A stretch of 64,000 nucleotides of DNA, taken from an uncultured Spartobacteria bacterium (GTDB lineage: Bacteria; Verrucomicrobiota; Verrucomicrobiia; Chthoniobacterales; Chthoniobacteraceae). The translations under genes were made by a program, and so were the position numbers. The stretch lies in the NCBI GenBank assembly GCA_903919125.1, contig CAIXGS010000048.1, positions 1-64,000 of the forward strand. The letters run 5' to 3'. The notes below the pieces were generated by a model. The model saw only the letters and a list, made by a program, of their open reading frames with translations, did not search any database and was not told the origin of the DNA. Positions 25,064 to 33,968 of the stretch are shown in pieces (within the stretch, counting starts at the first letter, position 1; each line of letters starts with the position of its first letter).

Positions 25064-25951
25064 TCACTCGGCCAATCGTTGTAACAGAATGCCATTCGCA
25101 GTGGAAAAAGTGCTCTCCGTGCAGCCCCTCTTGACATAGCCCAACGCCAAAAAGCCGCCGCCGACCGCCACCACACTCGTAAGTGTCCCGGGCGCGGCGC
25201 CATCGCCTCCGACCACACAAAGCGGCGAACCCTCTTCGGGTAAAATGGCTCCGTCACCCCGGAAACGACAAAGCTTCCGGTTCACATGCCCCACGCTTTT
25301 AAGACGAGAAATGACCTCCTGCCCGATATAACAGCCCTTGTGATAATCAATGTGGGTACGTTCGAGGCCGGCTTCCGGAGGCAAAGTCTCCTCACTTAAT
25401 TCATTGCCCCACTGAGGAATGCCGCGCTCCAACCTGAGCCGCTCCCAATCGATTGCACCACCAAGTTGCGATCCAAGCGTCGTGCGAATGGACGCGCGCC
25501 GCTCCATGGGCACGCGCACATCCCAACCATCCTCGCCTAATCGCGCCGCAAGGGTCGCCGGAAACTCACGCAACACAGGATGCTCCTCCGGGTTCAATCC
25601 GAAACAATGCAACAGGCCGCTACTTCCCGTGCAGTCTTCCAGCGTGACGTCGTCCGCCACGATGTAACGCTCCAGTCGCGCGGCAAGAATCTCTCGCAAT
25701 TCAGGGGCGGCATCCACGACGAGAACGTCTTCGCCAAGAGAAACCCAGACGTCCGCCTGCAAACGCCCCTTGGCGTTGGTCACGCAAGCCGGTAGCGCTC
25801 GAATGGGGGTCAGCTTTTTAAGGTCCTGAGTCAACTGCCCGTTCAAATAGCGCAACCGATCCAAACCTTTAAATACAAGCTGCGTGCGATCAGAAAAATC
25901 CCACACCAAGGCGGGAGCGCGTGGCGGGGAATAAGGAGCAGCGGCGTTCAT
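25064..25951 (-). CDS. ygfZ: YgfZ/GcvT-family folate-binding protein
   Basis: The 295-residue protein carries the diagnostic motif KGCYIGQEVISRLKS (about residues 215-230), with the Cys that marks YgfZ proteins. The N-terminal GcvT-like domain has FKGLDRLRYLNGQLTQDL. YgfZ binds folate and supports repair or assembly of iron-sulfur enzymes such as MiaB. ATG 25951 is preferred; a longer frame from 25987 adds 12 unlikely residues. It lies 102 bp downstream of a folate-metabolism gene, which fits its cofactor. Confidence 0.92.
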   Translation of the reverse strand: MNAAAPYSPPRAPALVWDFSDRTQLVFKGLDRLRYLNGQLTQDLKKLTPIRALPACVTNAKGRLQADVWVSLGEDVLVVDAAPELREILAARLERYIVADDVTLEDCTGSSGLLHCFGLNPEEHPVLREFPATLAARLGEDGWDVRVPMERRASIRTTLGSQLGGAIDWERLRLERGIPQWGNELSEETLPPEAGLERTHIDYHKGCYIGQEVISRLKSVGHVNRKLCRFRGDGAILPEEGSPLCVVGGDGAAPGTLTSVVAVGGGFLALGYVKRGCTESTFSTANGILLQRLAE

Positions 25952-26053
25952 TGAGACAACCTGCGCTAAAGGCGCTCTGCTTCGCAACTATGGACGCTGT
26001 GCGAAGTGGAAAATGCGCAATCCAATCCGCGGGTGCATCAAAATATGCACGGC

Positions 26054-26617
26054 TCAAACAGGCATACCGCAGGGCCCAGTGTGGAGGACAGTGTGCACCG
26101 GTTCGTCGTGAAGTTCTGTCGGCAAAGTTTCGAGCAGTTGAAAACCAAAGCACACCCCGACGCTCAGCGCATTCTCTCGCAACCCGGCAAGGGCTCGATC
26201 GTAATACCCGCCGCCTCGCCCTAAACGCTCGCCGCCCAGTGTAAATGCAAGTCCCGGAACAATAATTATATCCACGTCGTGTAAAGCAACTTCCTTGCCC
26301 TCTATAGGCTCATGTAAGGAGCGGCTTCCCGCCACAGCGCGCTCTAAAAATTCCGAAGGCGCTCGCGCCTCGCGCCATTCCATTCCGGCAGCGCGCACGC
26401 ACGGAAAAACAAACTGCTTGGTTTTATCACCCAACAGTTCCAACAAATCTGGCTCCTCAGCGAGCGGATAAAACAGCGCGACAGCACGAGCCGTCTGCCA
26501 CTGCGGTAACGCTTTAATCTTTGCGCGCAGCTCGACGGAATGTGCGGCCCGCTCGGAAAGCGCCGCTCGCAACTTCAGGCGCATTTCCCGCCTCAAAAGT
26601 TTTTTGTCCGCATCCAT
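26054..26617 (-). CDS. 5-formyltetrahydrofolate cyclo-ligase
   Basis: The 187-residue enzyme has the MTHFS signature: an N-terminal KKLLRREMRLKLRAAL, VALFYPLAEEPD, IIIVPGLAFTLGGERLGRGG and GGYYDRALAGL. It converts 5-formyl-THF to 5,10-methenyl-THF with ATP. The start is 6 bp from the stop of rsmB, so the two are in one operon. It is followed by ygfZ. Confidence 0.93.
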   Translation of the reverse strand: MDADKKLLRREMRLKLRAALSERAAHSVELRAKIKALPQWQTARAVALFYPLAEEPDLLELLGDKTKQFVFPCVRAAGMEWREARAPSEFLERAVAGSRSLHEPIEGKEVALHDVDIIIVPGLAFTLGGERLGRGGGYYDRALAGLRENALSVGVCFGFQLLETLPTELHDEPVHTVLHTGPCGMPV

Positions 26618-26623
26618 CGCCGC

Positions 26624-27868
26624 CTATCGCTTGTGAAACCGCGCTGCAAACGCTCCGTCTATACCGTCGAATTGCGGACGAACACTAACGCTGCGATCCA
26701 GTTCCAACTCGGGAAATTCGTGCAATGCGTTTTCTACCACCTGCGCATTCTCCTCGGGCTCAAGAGAACAAGTGCTATAAACCAACACTCCACCGGTTTT
26801 TAGTAAAGGCACCGCACGGCGCACCAACGCGAGTTGTTGAACCGGCATCCGGATGAAATCCTCCTCCGTAAGGCGCCACCGCACATCGACCCGCCTCCGA
26901 ATCACTCCGGTATTACTGCAGGGCACATCCAGTAGGACTCTATCAAAAGATGCTTCTTGCAAGGGACTTCCAGACTCGGGTGGCAGGAGAAAATCCAGTT
27001 GGTGAACCCGCACGTTTCCAGCGCCCAAACGATGGACATTCTCCTTCAACCGGCTCACACGAGATTCGTACAGGTCGCAAGCGAGGACCTCTCCTACGCC
27101 CTTCATTTTCTGGGCGATGTAAGTCGTCTTCCCGCCCGGAGCGGCGCATGCATCCAGAACACGTTCTTCGGGTTGGGGATCTAGCAAATCAGGTGCGATC
27201 AGCGTACTGGGATCCTGCACGTAACCCCAACCGTCCTTGAGCCATTCCAACGGGATGCGTTTGAGGCGGAGCACGCCTTTTTGAGCGTCGAAAACTTCTG
27301 CCTCGGGCTGTAGGCCGCACAATGTCTCCAAGTTTTGCCGGAGGGTATTAACTCGAAAAAAGTTTTGCGAGGGCGTGTTATTCAGCCGGCAAAGCTGTTC
27401 AGTCGCCTCCAAACCAAACTGCTCTTTCCAGCGTTCAACCAAAAAGTCGGGATGCGATTCCCGCACTGGAAGTGATTGCTTTTGAACTAATTCTTTTAAC
27501 GCTTCTTTCTCTCGCGCTGCCCTGCGAAGCACCGCGTTGACCACGCCCCGCGACTTCCCTGCCATTGCCACGGTCTCAAACACAGCGGCGTGTTCCGGAA
27601 CCCTCAGGTCAAATATCTGGTACAATCCGGCGCGAAGAAGATTGCGGGTTTGAACGTCGAGTTCCGCCTCGCGGAGACGAGCAATGAGAAAATCCAGACG
27701 CCTCTGGTGACGGAGCACGCCGTAAAAAAGTTCGGTGAGCAGTCCGCGGTCAGAATTGGCCAGCGGATGTTTTTCAACGATGCCGTGTAGAATTTCGTCG
27801 GAAAAAATACGCCCCTTTTCCCACTCCAAAAGGGCGCGCTGACAAAGCGATCTGGCGGTGATTTGCAT
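26624..27868 (-). CDS. rsmB: 16S rRNA (cytosine-967-C5)-methyltransferase
   Basis: The 414-residue protein has the NusB-like N-terminal RNA-binding domain (residues about 1-135) and a C5-methyltransferase domain. SAM-binding motif I is DACAAPGGKTTYIAQKM. The two catalytic-site cysteines are in LLDVPCSNTGVIRR and VYSTCSLEPEENAQ. FFRVNTLRQNL precedes the catalytic domain. It methylates C967 of 16S rRNA. Its own start follows phoH by 26 bp on the same strand. Confidence 0.94.
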   Translation of the reverse strand: MQITARSLCQRALLEWEKGRIFSDEILHGIVEKHPLANSDRGLLTELFYGVLRHQRRLDFLIARLREAELDVQTRNLLRAGLYQIFDLRVPEHAAVFETVAMAGKSRGVVNAVLRRAAREKEALKELVQKQSLPVRESHPDFLVERWKEQFGLEATEQLCRLNNTPSQNFFRVNTLRQNLETLCGLQPEAEVFDAQKGVLRLKRIPLEWLKDGWGYVQDPSTLIAPDLLDPQPEERVLDACAAPGGKTTYIAQKMKGVGEVLACDLYESRVSRLKENVHRLGAGNVRVHQLDFLLPPESGSPLQEASFDRVLLDVPCSNTGVIRRRVDVRWRLTEEDFIRMPVQQLALVRRAVPLLKTGGVLVYSTCSLEPEENAQVVENALHEFPELELDRSVSVRPQFDGIDGAFAARFHKR

Positions 27869-27894
27869 TCTAAAGACGGGTGAGAGCGGCCACC

Positions 27895-29391
27895 TTACAT
27901 CAGGTTGGCGGCCACCTCAGCCATCTGGCTGCGCTCTCCCTTGAAGAGATTAACGTGCGCCATGAACTCCTGTCCTTGCAGACGGTTACGCGTGTATACC
28001 AGACCGTTGGTGTGAGCGTCTACGTACGGATTGTCAATCTGCCCCAAATCACCAATGAGGATCATTTTACTCCCCTTTCCCATACGCGTCACCAACGTCT
28101 TGGCCTCGTGCGGCGTGAGTTGTTGAGCCTCGTCCACGATGAAAATAGAGCGCGGTATTGAACGGCCGCGAATGTGCGTAATCGCCTCAACCTCGATGAT
28201 GCCCGATTGCAGCAGCGGCTCGTAAGGCTTCATGCCCTTGTCTGGCATCGAACCGCCCTTGGTCGCGGCCGCACCAGGTGACTTGCGGGAGCTCGCCTTT
28301 TTTCCCTCGAACTGCTCCGGCTTACGAGGCCGAGCCAGCAGATATTCCAGCGCGTCGTAAGAAGGTTGCAACCAGGGCTGCATTTTTTCCTCCACGCGGC
28401 CTGGCAAGAAACCGATGTCCTTGCCAGTAGGCATGATGACTCGGGTGATGAGCATTTTTTCGTATTCTCCCTGCTGCACCTGTTCCAAAGCAGCACCCAC
28501 ACTCAGCAAAGTTTTGCCCGTGCCAGCTTTGCCATAAACAGTCAGAAGACAGATTTTTGGATCATAGAGGGCATCCATGAGAAAACGCTGCCCTAGATTC
28601 AACGCCTGCAGACTGCGACCGCCTCGGATGTTAAGATGCTCTCGCGAAAGTGTCTGAAACTGACCGTTACGCATATAGCGGGCCGGAACGCCGTGGCGCG
28701 GCGAATCAGCGCTGGCGAGGATGATGTACTGATTTTCGAGAAATTTGCGCCCCTCCAAATCTAGTTGAATAAAGCCTTCGCTAGCAAATGCTTGCAGACG
28801 CGACTTTGGAATTTCCAGCGTCTCGTATTCCTCCGCGCCGCTCTGGCGTTGAGTACGTCTAATATCTTGGTCGTCCTCGACGCGGTCGGTGCGATAATCC
28901 TGCGCTTCGAGTCCCAAAGCGCGGGCCTTGAGCTGGAGGTTGAGATCCTTTGTCACCAATATCGTGCGCGCGGGCGTGGTGTCCGCAAGATGAGCAGCAG
29001 TAGCCAGAATCCGGTTGTCCGTGCGGCTGAGATCGGGAAAGAGGGCTTGCACCGCGATAGAACGCGCACCCACAGCGGCTTTTCCCCAAGAACCATTTCC
29101 ATACTGCAACGCGGCATTCACGCAGACTCTGAGGCTGCCTCCGCTTTCCAACTGGACGCCTTCCTGCATTTGCTCGGCGGAAGGAAAACACTCGTTAAGT
29201 TTTCGGTGAACTTCCCGAGCGTTTGCCCCACGTGTCGTGTTCTCTGGCTTGAACTTATCTAGTTCCTCCAACACCTCCACTGGTATCCAAACCACATGTT
29301 CTTGAAAAGAGAACATCGATTGCGGGTCATGGAGCAAAACATTCGTATCCAAGACGAAGTGCTTCTGTGCGGACGTCGGGGTAGATTGCAT
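27895..29391 (-). CDS. PhoH family protein with N-terminal PIN domain
   Basis: The 498-residue protein joins a PIN ribonuclease-type domain (HFVLDTNVLLHDPQSMF, Asp15; then DNRILATAAHLAD) to a PhoH ATPase. Walker A is VYGKAGTGKTLLSVG (Lys293) and the Walker B block is SIFIVDEAQQLTPHEAKTL. The protein ends with a typical LFKGERSQMAEVAANLM. PhoH2-like proteins with this design are RNA helicase/nucleases. ATG 29391 gives a start close to the PIN domain; the longer frame from 29451 is unlikely. It is followed by rsmB. Confidence 0.93.
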   Translation of the reverse strand: MQSTPTSAQKHFVLDTNVLLHDPQSMFSFQEHVVWIPVEVLEELDKFKPENTTRGANAREVHRKLNECFPSAEQMQEGVQLESGGSLRVCVNAALQYGNGSWGKAAVGARSIAVQALFPDLSRTDNRILATAAHLADTTPARTILVTKDLNLQLKARALGLEAQDYRTDRVEDDQDIRRTQRQSGAEEYETLEIPKSRLQAFASEGFIQLDLEGRKFLENQYIILASADSPRHGVPARYMRNGQFQTLSREHLNIRGGRSLQALNLGQRFLMDALYDPKICLLTVYGKAGTGKTLLSVGAALEQVQQGEYEKMLITRVIMPTGKDIGFLPGRVEEKMQPWLQPSYDALEYLLARPRKPEQFEGKKASSRKSPGAAATKGGSMPDKGMKPYEPLLQSGIIEVEAITHIRGRSIPRSIFIVDEAQQLTPHEAKTLVTRMGKGSKMILIGDLGQIDNPYVDAHTNGLVYTRNRLQGQEFMAHVNLFKGERSQMAEVAANLM

Positions 29392-29503
29392 GTGGGGTAG
29401 TGGGCTGTAGCCTCTCCATGGAACGAGTTTTCCGCAACAGCTTTCCCCCAAAGAATGCGCTTTGTGCTACTCGGATATGCCTGCCGTCACCGCGAAATTA
29501 TTC

Positions 29504-30664
29504 TTACTGCACCACTTCCACGTGCATCCCGTCAGTGAGAGAATCCGGCGGGTTAAGCACCACTCGGGATTGGCCCGTGACGCCCTCAGAAATCTCGACG
29601 CTTGCTCCAAAATCCCGCCCCAAAGTGATCTTAGCAAACGTAACCACTCCGTCGCCTCCCACCACGGCGAGCTGGGCGCCGTCGGAGCGGAAAATGAGAG
29701 CGTTGGCGGGAACCGTCAGGGGCGCGTCCATAGTGGCGCCCGGCAGAAGGACCTGCGAATAACTACCCGCCAGCAATTTACCATCGGAGTTGTCCACCTC
29801 CAGTTCGGTAAGCAACGTGCGCGACGCTGGATCGATGGCGCCTGCCGTTCGCGTCACCTTGGCTGGGAATGTCGCTCCGCGAAACTCGGCGACCACCAAC
29901 TGGGCCTCCTGACCCACACGGATACTTTGAGCGTAGCCTTGAGGTACATGAATAAACACGTGGAGTTTGGAAGTGTTCGCGAGTCGGAAAAGCTCGGTGG
30001 CGTTGTTCGAGTCCACCAACTGCCCAAGCTCCACACGCCGTGCAATGACGGTTCCCGCGAAGGGTGCGTTGAGCGTGGAAAATTTCAGCATTTGCTCGAG
30101 ACGCTCCAGATCCGCTTTTGCGGCGGCGACAGAAGCCGTTTTCAGTTCGAGATCGGCCTGCTTCTCATCGCTGGCCTGGGGCGCAGCGGCCTGGACGGCC
30201 AACATCTCTTTCCAGCGACTGGCAGTAGTTTGCGCCAGCTTTCGGCCAGCTTCGGCAACTGCTAACTGGGCCTGAGCTCTTGCAATATCCCGCTCCACTT
30301 CGGGGGTGTCCAATTCCAAAAGAACCTGACCCACAGATACCTTGTCCCCTAAATCTACGTGCCACTTTTTAACGTAACCTGTCGCCCGTGCGGTGATGGC
30401 CGCCTCGGCAGACGGCTTTAGCTCTCCAGGCAGTGCAAGCGGCGCGGGCGGCGGCGCGGGCACAGGCAAAGTGGTGCGAACCCGCACGACGGCTAGTTCG
30501 CGGTTGTCGCTCACGGCCACCTGCTGCTTTTGTAATTTGGGCAGCCAGCCCCACACAAAGGCGGCACCCGCCGTGACAAGCACCAGCAGCAGCACTCCGT
30601 AAAAGCCAAAACCGGAAGTCGGTGGAAGTGTGGAAGACGGCGTTGGATTTTTGGGAGCGTTCAC
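29504..30664 (-). CDS. RND efflux periplasmic adaptor (membrane fusion protein)
   Basis: The 386-residue protein has one N-terminal membrane anchor (GFYGVLLLVLVTAGAAFVWG, about 20-39). The lipoyl half-motifs flank a coiled coil: ATGYVKKWHVDLGDKVSVGQ and FSTLNAPFAGTVIARRVELG. Beta-barrel and membrane-proximal domains follow, ending RVVLNPPDSLTDGMHVEVVQ, which is typical of RND adaptors. The start is GTG. The partner RND pump and outer-membrane channel genes, normally adjacent, are absent; phoH comes next. It therefore stands as an orphan adaptor, or works with a pump encoded elsewhere. Confidence 0.9.
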   Translation of the reverse strand: MNAPKNPTPSSTLPPTSGFGFYGVLLLVLVTAGAAFVWGWLPKLQKQQVAVSDNRELAVVRVRTTLPVPAPPPAPLALPGELKPSAEAAITARATGYVKKWHVDLGDKVSVGQVLLELDTPEVERDIARAQAQLAVAEAGRKLAQTTASRWKEMLAVQAAAPQASDEKQADLELKTASVAAAKADLERLEQMLKFSTLNAPFAGTVIARRVELGQLVDSNNATELFRLANTSKLHVFIHVPQGYAQSIRVGQEAQLVVAEFRGATFPAKVTRTAGAIDPASRTLLTELEVDNSDGKLLAGSYSQVLLPGATMDAPLTVPANALIFRSDGAQLAVVGGDGVVTFAKITLGRDFGASVEISEGVTGQSRVVLNPPDSLTDGMHVEVVQ

Positions 30665-30714
30665 TGGATGCGCGGCTGAAAGCTAAAAAGGGAAAAGAGA
30701 AGCAAAGGGCGTGT

Positions 30715-30732
30715 TAGACGTCATATAGACGT
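30715..30732. promoter_or_regulatory. Direct repeat TAGACGT spaced one helical turn (possible operator)
   Basis: TAGACGT occurs at 30715-30721 and again at 30726-30732, with starts 11 bp apart. That places both on the same face of the helix. It lies in the 187 bp region between the divergent RND adaptor (start 30664) and ABC permease (start 30852) genes. This geometry suits a tandem-binding regulator. No regulator gene is adjacent, so the role is inferred only from spacing and position. Confidence 0.35.
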
Positions 30733-30851
30733 TTATTAAGCACTGAAGAAAAAACTCGGAGACGTAATCAAACCCCGGTCCGTCCCCGAGCTTAGTGCAA
30801 TGCCTCCCTCAGCGTTGACCCTAAGGGCTGCCAGTGTTTGGATCAAGGCAC

Positions 30852-31985
30852 ATGCTGCGCCTCGCTTTGAAAATGCTCTTCGGAGACCGCGCTAAATACG
30901 GAATGCTAGTCTGCGGACTGAGCTTTTGCGCCCTGCTCATGTCTCAACAGACATCGGTATTCTGCGGGTTGCTGCTTTGGACCACCGCCACGGTGCGCAA
31001 CATTCGCGTGCCGATCTGGGTCGCGGATTCGAAAGTGGAGCAGGCCAACGAAGTGGTCTCGATGCGTGAGATCGAAGTGCAAAGAGTGCGCTCCGTGCCC
31101 GGGGTGCAATGGGCGGTACCCTTGTTTTGGGGCATTCAACAGGCGCGCCTGCCCGACGGGACTTTCCAGGCCATCCAGCTGACGGGTCTAGACGGCGCCT
31201 CGCTTGTGGGTCGACCGGCGATCATGCGCTCGGGGCGGATCGAAGATTTACGGCTGCCCAACGCGGTCATTGTCGACCAAGTCGCCATTTCCAAATTTGC
31301 CAAGCGCGGCATCCAGCTCAAAATCGGGACGGTGTTTGAGATCAACGACAAGGAGGCACGCGTGGTCGGGATTTGCGAAACCCAACGCTCCTTCCTGGGG
31401 CAACCCTACGTCTTTACCACGTATTCCCGCGCGCTCGAATACGCGCCGCCACAGCGCAAGCTACTCTCTTTTATCCTCGTCCAACCAAAGCCCGAGCAGG
31501 ACCCCGCCGCCCTCGTACGCCGCATCTCGCAGTGCAGCGGCTTGCGCGCCTTCGAGTCGGATACCTTCTCCTGGGGTACCTTGATGTGGTACGTGCGCAA
31601 CACTGGAATTCCGATCTCGTTTGGAACGGTAGTTCTGCTCGGGCTCGTGGTCGGCATCGCCATCGCGGGGCAAACGTTTTATCTTTTCGTGCACGAAAAC
31701 ATGCGGTTTCTCGCCGCCCTCAAGGCCATGGGAGCAACCTTCCAAGTGCTCGCACAGATGGTTTTGCTTCAGGCATTTACAGTCGGCTTTATCGGATACG
31801 GAATCGGCGTCGGCATCGCGGCGATTTTCGGAAACTTGGTTCTGCAAAAGGGCGAGCCACCATTTTATATGCCCTGGCAAATCTTGGTGTTCACCGGCGG
31901 GGTGATCTTAATTATTTGTAGTCTCTCCGCAGCGGTAGGCCTGGTGAAAGTTGCGCGCACGGAGGCAGCGATGGTGTTTAAATGA
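30852..31985 (+). CDS. ABC exporter permease (FtsX/DevC-like)
   Basis: The 377-residue protein has an N-terminal transmembrane segment (YGMLVCGLSFCALLMSQQ) followed by a ~200-residue periplasmic domain. Three C-terminal transmembrane segments follow, starting near GTVVLLGLVVGIAIAGQTFY, FTVGFIGYGIGVGIAAIFG and ILVFTGGVILIICSLSAAV. This is the topology of MacB/DevC-type permeases with the FtsX domain at the C-terminus. It forms the membrane part of a mechanotransmission exporter with the ATPase encoded by the next gene (ATGA overlap). ATG 30852 follows AAGG five bases upstream. Confidence 0.9.
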   Translation: MLRLALKMLFGDRAKYGMLVCGLSFCALLMSQQTSVFCGLLLWTTATVRNIRVPIWVADSKVEQANEVVSMREIEVQRVRSVPGVQWAVPLFWGIQQARLPDGTFQAIQLTGLDGASLVGRPAIMRSGRIEDLRLPNAVIVDQVAISKFAKRGIQLKIGTVFEINDKEARVVGICETQRSFLGQPYVFTTYSRALEYAPPQRKLLSFILVQPKPEQDPAALVRRISQCSGLRAFESDTFSWGTLMWYVRNTGIPISFGTVVLLGLVVGIAIAGQTFYLFVHENMRFLAALKAMGATFQVLAQMVLLQAFTVGFIGYGIGVGIAAIFGNLVLQKGEPPFYMPWQILVFTGGVILIICSLSAAVGLVKVARTEAAMVFK

Positions 31986-32719
31986 GTACGTCGCTTTCCG
32001 CAAAAACTCCGCAAATCGCTGTACGTACCGTCGACCTTGGCAAGACTTTCGGCAAAGGCGAGGGGACGGTTCACGCTCTTAAGGGCGTGAATTTTGAAGC
32101 GCTGTGCGGCGAGTTGCTAATGATCGTCGGCCCCTCGGGCTGTGGAAAAACGACCCTGCTCAGTGTCATCTGCGGCACGCTCGGCCATGATACGGGCTCT
32201 GTCACGGTCTTCGGCCAGGATCTCGCACAGCTTTCCTCCGGCAAACTGACCGCCTTTCGCGGCAAAAACGTCGGCTTTGTTTTCCAACAGTTCAATCTCA
32301 TCCCCACTTGGAACGCCGTGGAGAACGTCAGCGTTCCGCTCCTGCTCAACGGCAGTTCAACCGCCGATGCCCAAAGCGCCTCCGCCGAACTGTTGCACGA
32401 CGTCGGCATCGGAGACAAGCTGCACGCTCTTCCAACGGAGCTTTCCGGTGGCCAGCAGCAACGCGTTGCCATCGCACGAGCGCTGGTCCACAAACCCCGA
32501 CTGCTCATTTGCGATGAACCCACTGCCGCCCTTGACGCCGCCTCGGGACGCAAAGTGCTCGAACTGATAAAGACGCGTGTATGCAGCCCCGAGCGCTGCG
32601 TCATCGTCGTCACCCACGACAGTCGTATTTTCCCGTTTGCCGATCGCATCGCGGAAATGGAGGATGGCCAAATGAAGGCCGTCCACAGTGCAGGTGAATG
32701 GAAAGCTCTTTATGTTTAA
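31982..32719 (+). CDS. ABC transporter ATPase (MacB/LolD/DevA type)
   Basis: The 245-residue ATPase has Walker A VGPSGCGKTTLLSVI, the Q-loop in FVFQQFNLIPTWNAVENV, signature LSGGQQQRVAIARAL, Walker B LLICDEPTAALD and the switch VVTHDSRIFPFAD. It belongs to the MacB/LolD/DevA branch, which powers FtsX-like permeases. It overlaps the upstream permease by 4 bp and the downstream adaptor by 8 bp, so the three proteins are translationally coupled. Confidence 0.95.
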   Translation: MSTSLSAKTPQIAVRTVDLGKTFGKGEGTVHALKGVNFEALCGELLMIVGPSGCGKTTLLSVICGTLGHDTGSVTVFGQDLAQLSSGKLTAFRGKNVGFVFQQFNLIPTWNAVENVSVPLLLNGSSTADAQSASAELLHDVGIGDKLHALPTELSGGQQQRVAIARALVHKPRLLICDEPTAALDAASGRKVLELIKTRVCSPERCVIVVTHDSRIFPFADRIAEMEDGQMKAVHSAGEWKALYV

Positions 32720-33635
32720 GCGCGTCTCGGTGGTGATTTCTGTCTTGGGTATTTTATTGGCGATCAGCTTGGTCTTCCGGCAACGGCGACCGCTCCCGAG
32801 TGCGCCGCCTCTCAGCGAACCGGCTTCAGCTCCCTACGCCGTGTCCATCGGAGCGCGGGGGATCGTAGAGAGCGTGGAGGAAAATGTTCGAGTAGCGCCT
32901 GCCATGGCGGGTTTGGTGGCGGCGGTGCGAGTGAAGGTCGGGGTTACCGTGCGAGCTGGAGACGTCCTTTTTGAACAGGACGCCCGAGATGCAGAGGCGC
33001 TCGTCGCTGTGCAGGAAGCCAACGTTGCGGCCATTCAAAGCTCTATCGCCGAGTCGGAGGTGGCACTCGCCGACCATCAGAGCCAGTGGAATCGCATGGA
33101 GCAACTGGGCAAAAACCGCGTCGTGAGTGCCGATGAAAGGGAGCGCACGCTTTTTGCTCTGCGCGCAGCTTCAACGCGGCTGGAGTCGCGCAAAAGTGAT
33201 TTGAAAGCGGCGGCGGCCCTGCGCAACCGAGCTTCGGTGCAGCGGGATTTGCTTTTAGTGCGGGCGCCTCGGGACGGCACCGTGTTGCAGATCAACATAC
33301 GGCCCGGAGAATATACGATGCCCACAGCGACGGAATGCGCGGTGCTACTGGGACGCGTGGATGAGTTTCAGTTGCGTGCGGACGTCGACGAAGACAATGC
33401 GCCCAGCGTCAAGGCGGGTTGCGCTGCTGTGGCGTTCATCAAGGGTTCCCGGCACGAGGCAATCCCGCTTCGTTTCATCCGGATTGAGCCCTACATTCTC
33501 CCCAAACGTTCCCTGAGCGGGGATAGTGCGGAGCGGGTGGACACGCGGGTCCTCCAAGTAATTTTCCGGTTTCAGCCCTCTGGAGTGCCTCTGTACGTGG
33601 GCCAGCAAATGGACGTTTTTCTTGATGCGAAATGA
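32712..33635 (+). CDS. HlyD/DevB-type membrane fusion protein
   Basis: The 307-residue periplasmic adaptor has one membrane anchor (VSVVISVLGILLAISLVF). A first half-lipoyl block GLVAAVRVKVGVTVRAGDVL, a coiled-coil hairpin with Ala/Glu/Arg heptads (about 90-165), and a second half-lipoyl block VRAPRDGTVLQINIRPGEY follow. It bridges the ABC permease to an outer-membrane channel. The gene begins inside the end of the ATPase gene. The order permease, ATPase, adaptor is the reverse of the DevB-C-A order known from cyanobacteria. No TolC-like gene is present. Confidence 0.9.
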   Translation: MFKRVSVVISVLGILLAISLVFRQRRPLPSAPPLSEPASAPYAVSIGARGIVESVEENVRVAPAMAGLVAAVRVKVGVTVRAGDVLFEQDARDAEALVAVQEANVAAIQSSIAESEVALADHQSQWNRMEQLGKNRVVSADERERTLFALRAASTRLESRKSDLKAAAALRNRASVQRDLLLVRAPRDGTVLQINIRPGEYTMPTATECAVLLGRVDEFQLRADVDEDNAPSVKAGCAAVAFIKGSRHEAIPLRFIRIEPYILPKRSLSGDSAERVDTRVLQVIFRFQPSGVPLYVGQQMDVFLDAK

Positions 33636-33968
33636 GCGGTTTAAAGTTTGTCAGTTTTAAGACTGAACACCTGCACTTCTGAGAAATGTATAATCGCCTC
33701 TCATACATTTACGAGAAACCACAAAGAACGGACTCTCCTCAACCCTATTATTAAATTACGGCCTATCCTCGCTTGCCTAGGCAACTTATCTCTCTGATTT
33801 AGTCTTTGATAGCCCCTGATAGAGTTTGGTTTAAGTGGGTCGATTAGAGAATTGGGGCAGCCAATCACCCGTTCAAGAACTCCTTAAAGCGATCGTTAAA
33901 ACCATAGCCGAATCGGCTGGCACATTAGGTGCTTGTTGTGAAGCTAACTTTTCTGCAGACTAAACATC
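33636..33968. other. 333 bp intergenic region with no gene
   Basis: No open frame longer than about 40 codons shows coding character. The region holds a short inverted repeat TCAGT-tttaag-ACTGA near 33654, a perfect 12 bp palindrome at 33773-33784, and a pair of TGATAG hexamers at 33807 and 33817. It must contain the promoter of the DUF1501-PSD1 pair. Clear -35/-10 boxes could not be picked with confidence. Confidence 0.7.
33773..33784. promoter_or_regulatory. Perfect palindrome TTGCCTAGGCAA (possible operator)
   Basis: TTGCCTAGGCAA is self-complementary over all 12 bases. It lies 185 bp upstream of the DUF1501 gene and 138 bp after the end of the adaptor gene. A symmetric site of this length suits a dimeric regulator. 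Its core CCTAGG also occurs in the repeat blocks at 2.3-3.1 kb, so descent from such an element is an alternative. Confidence 0.3.
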
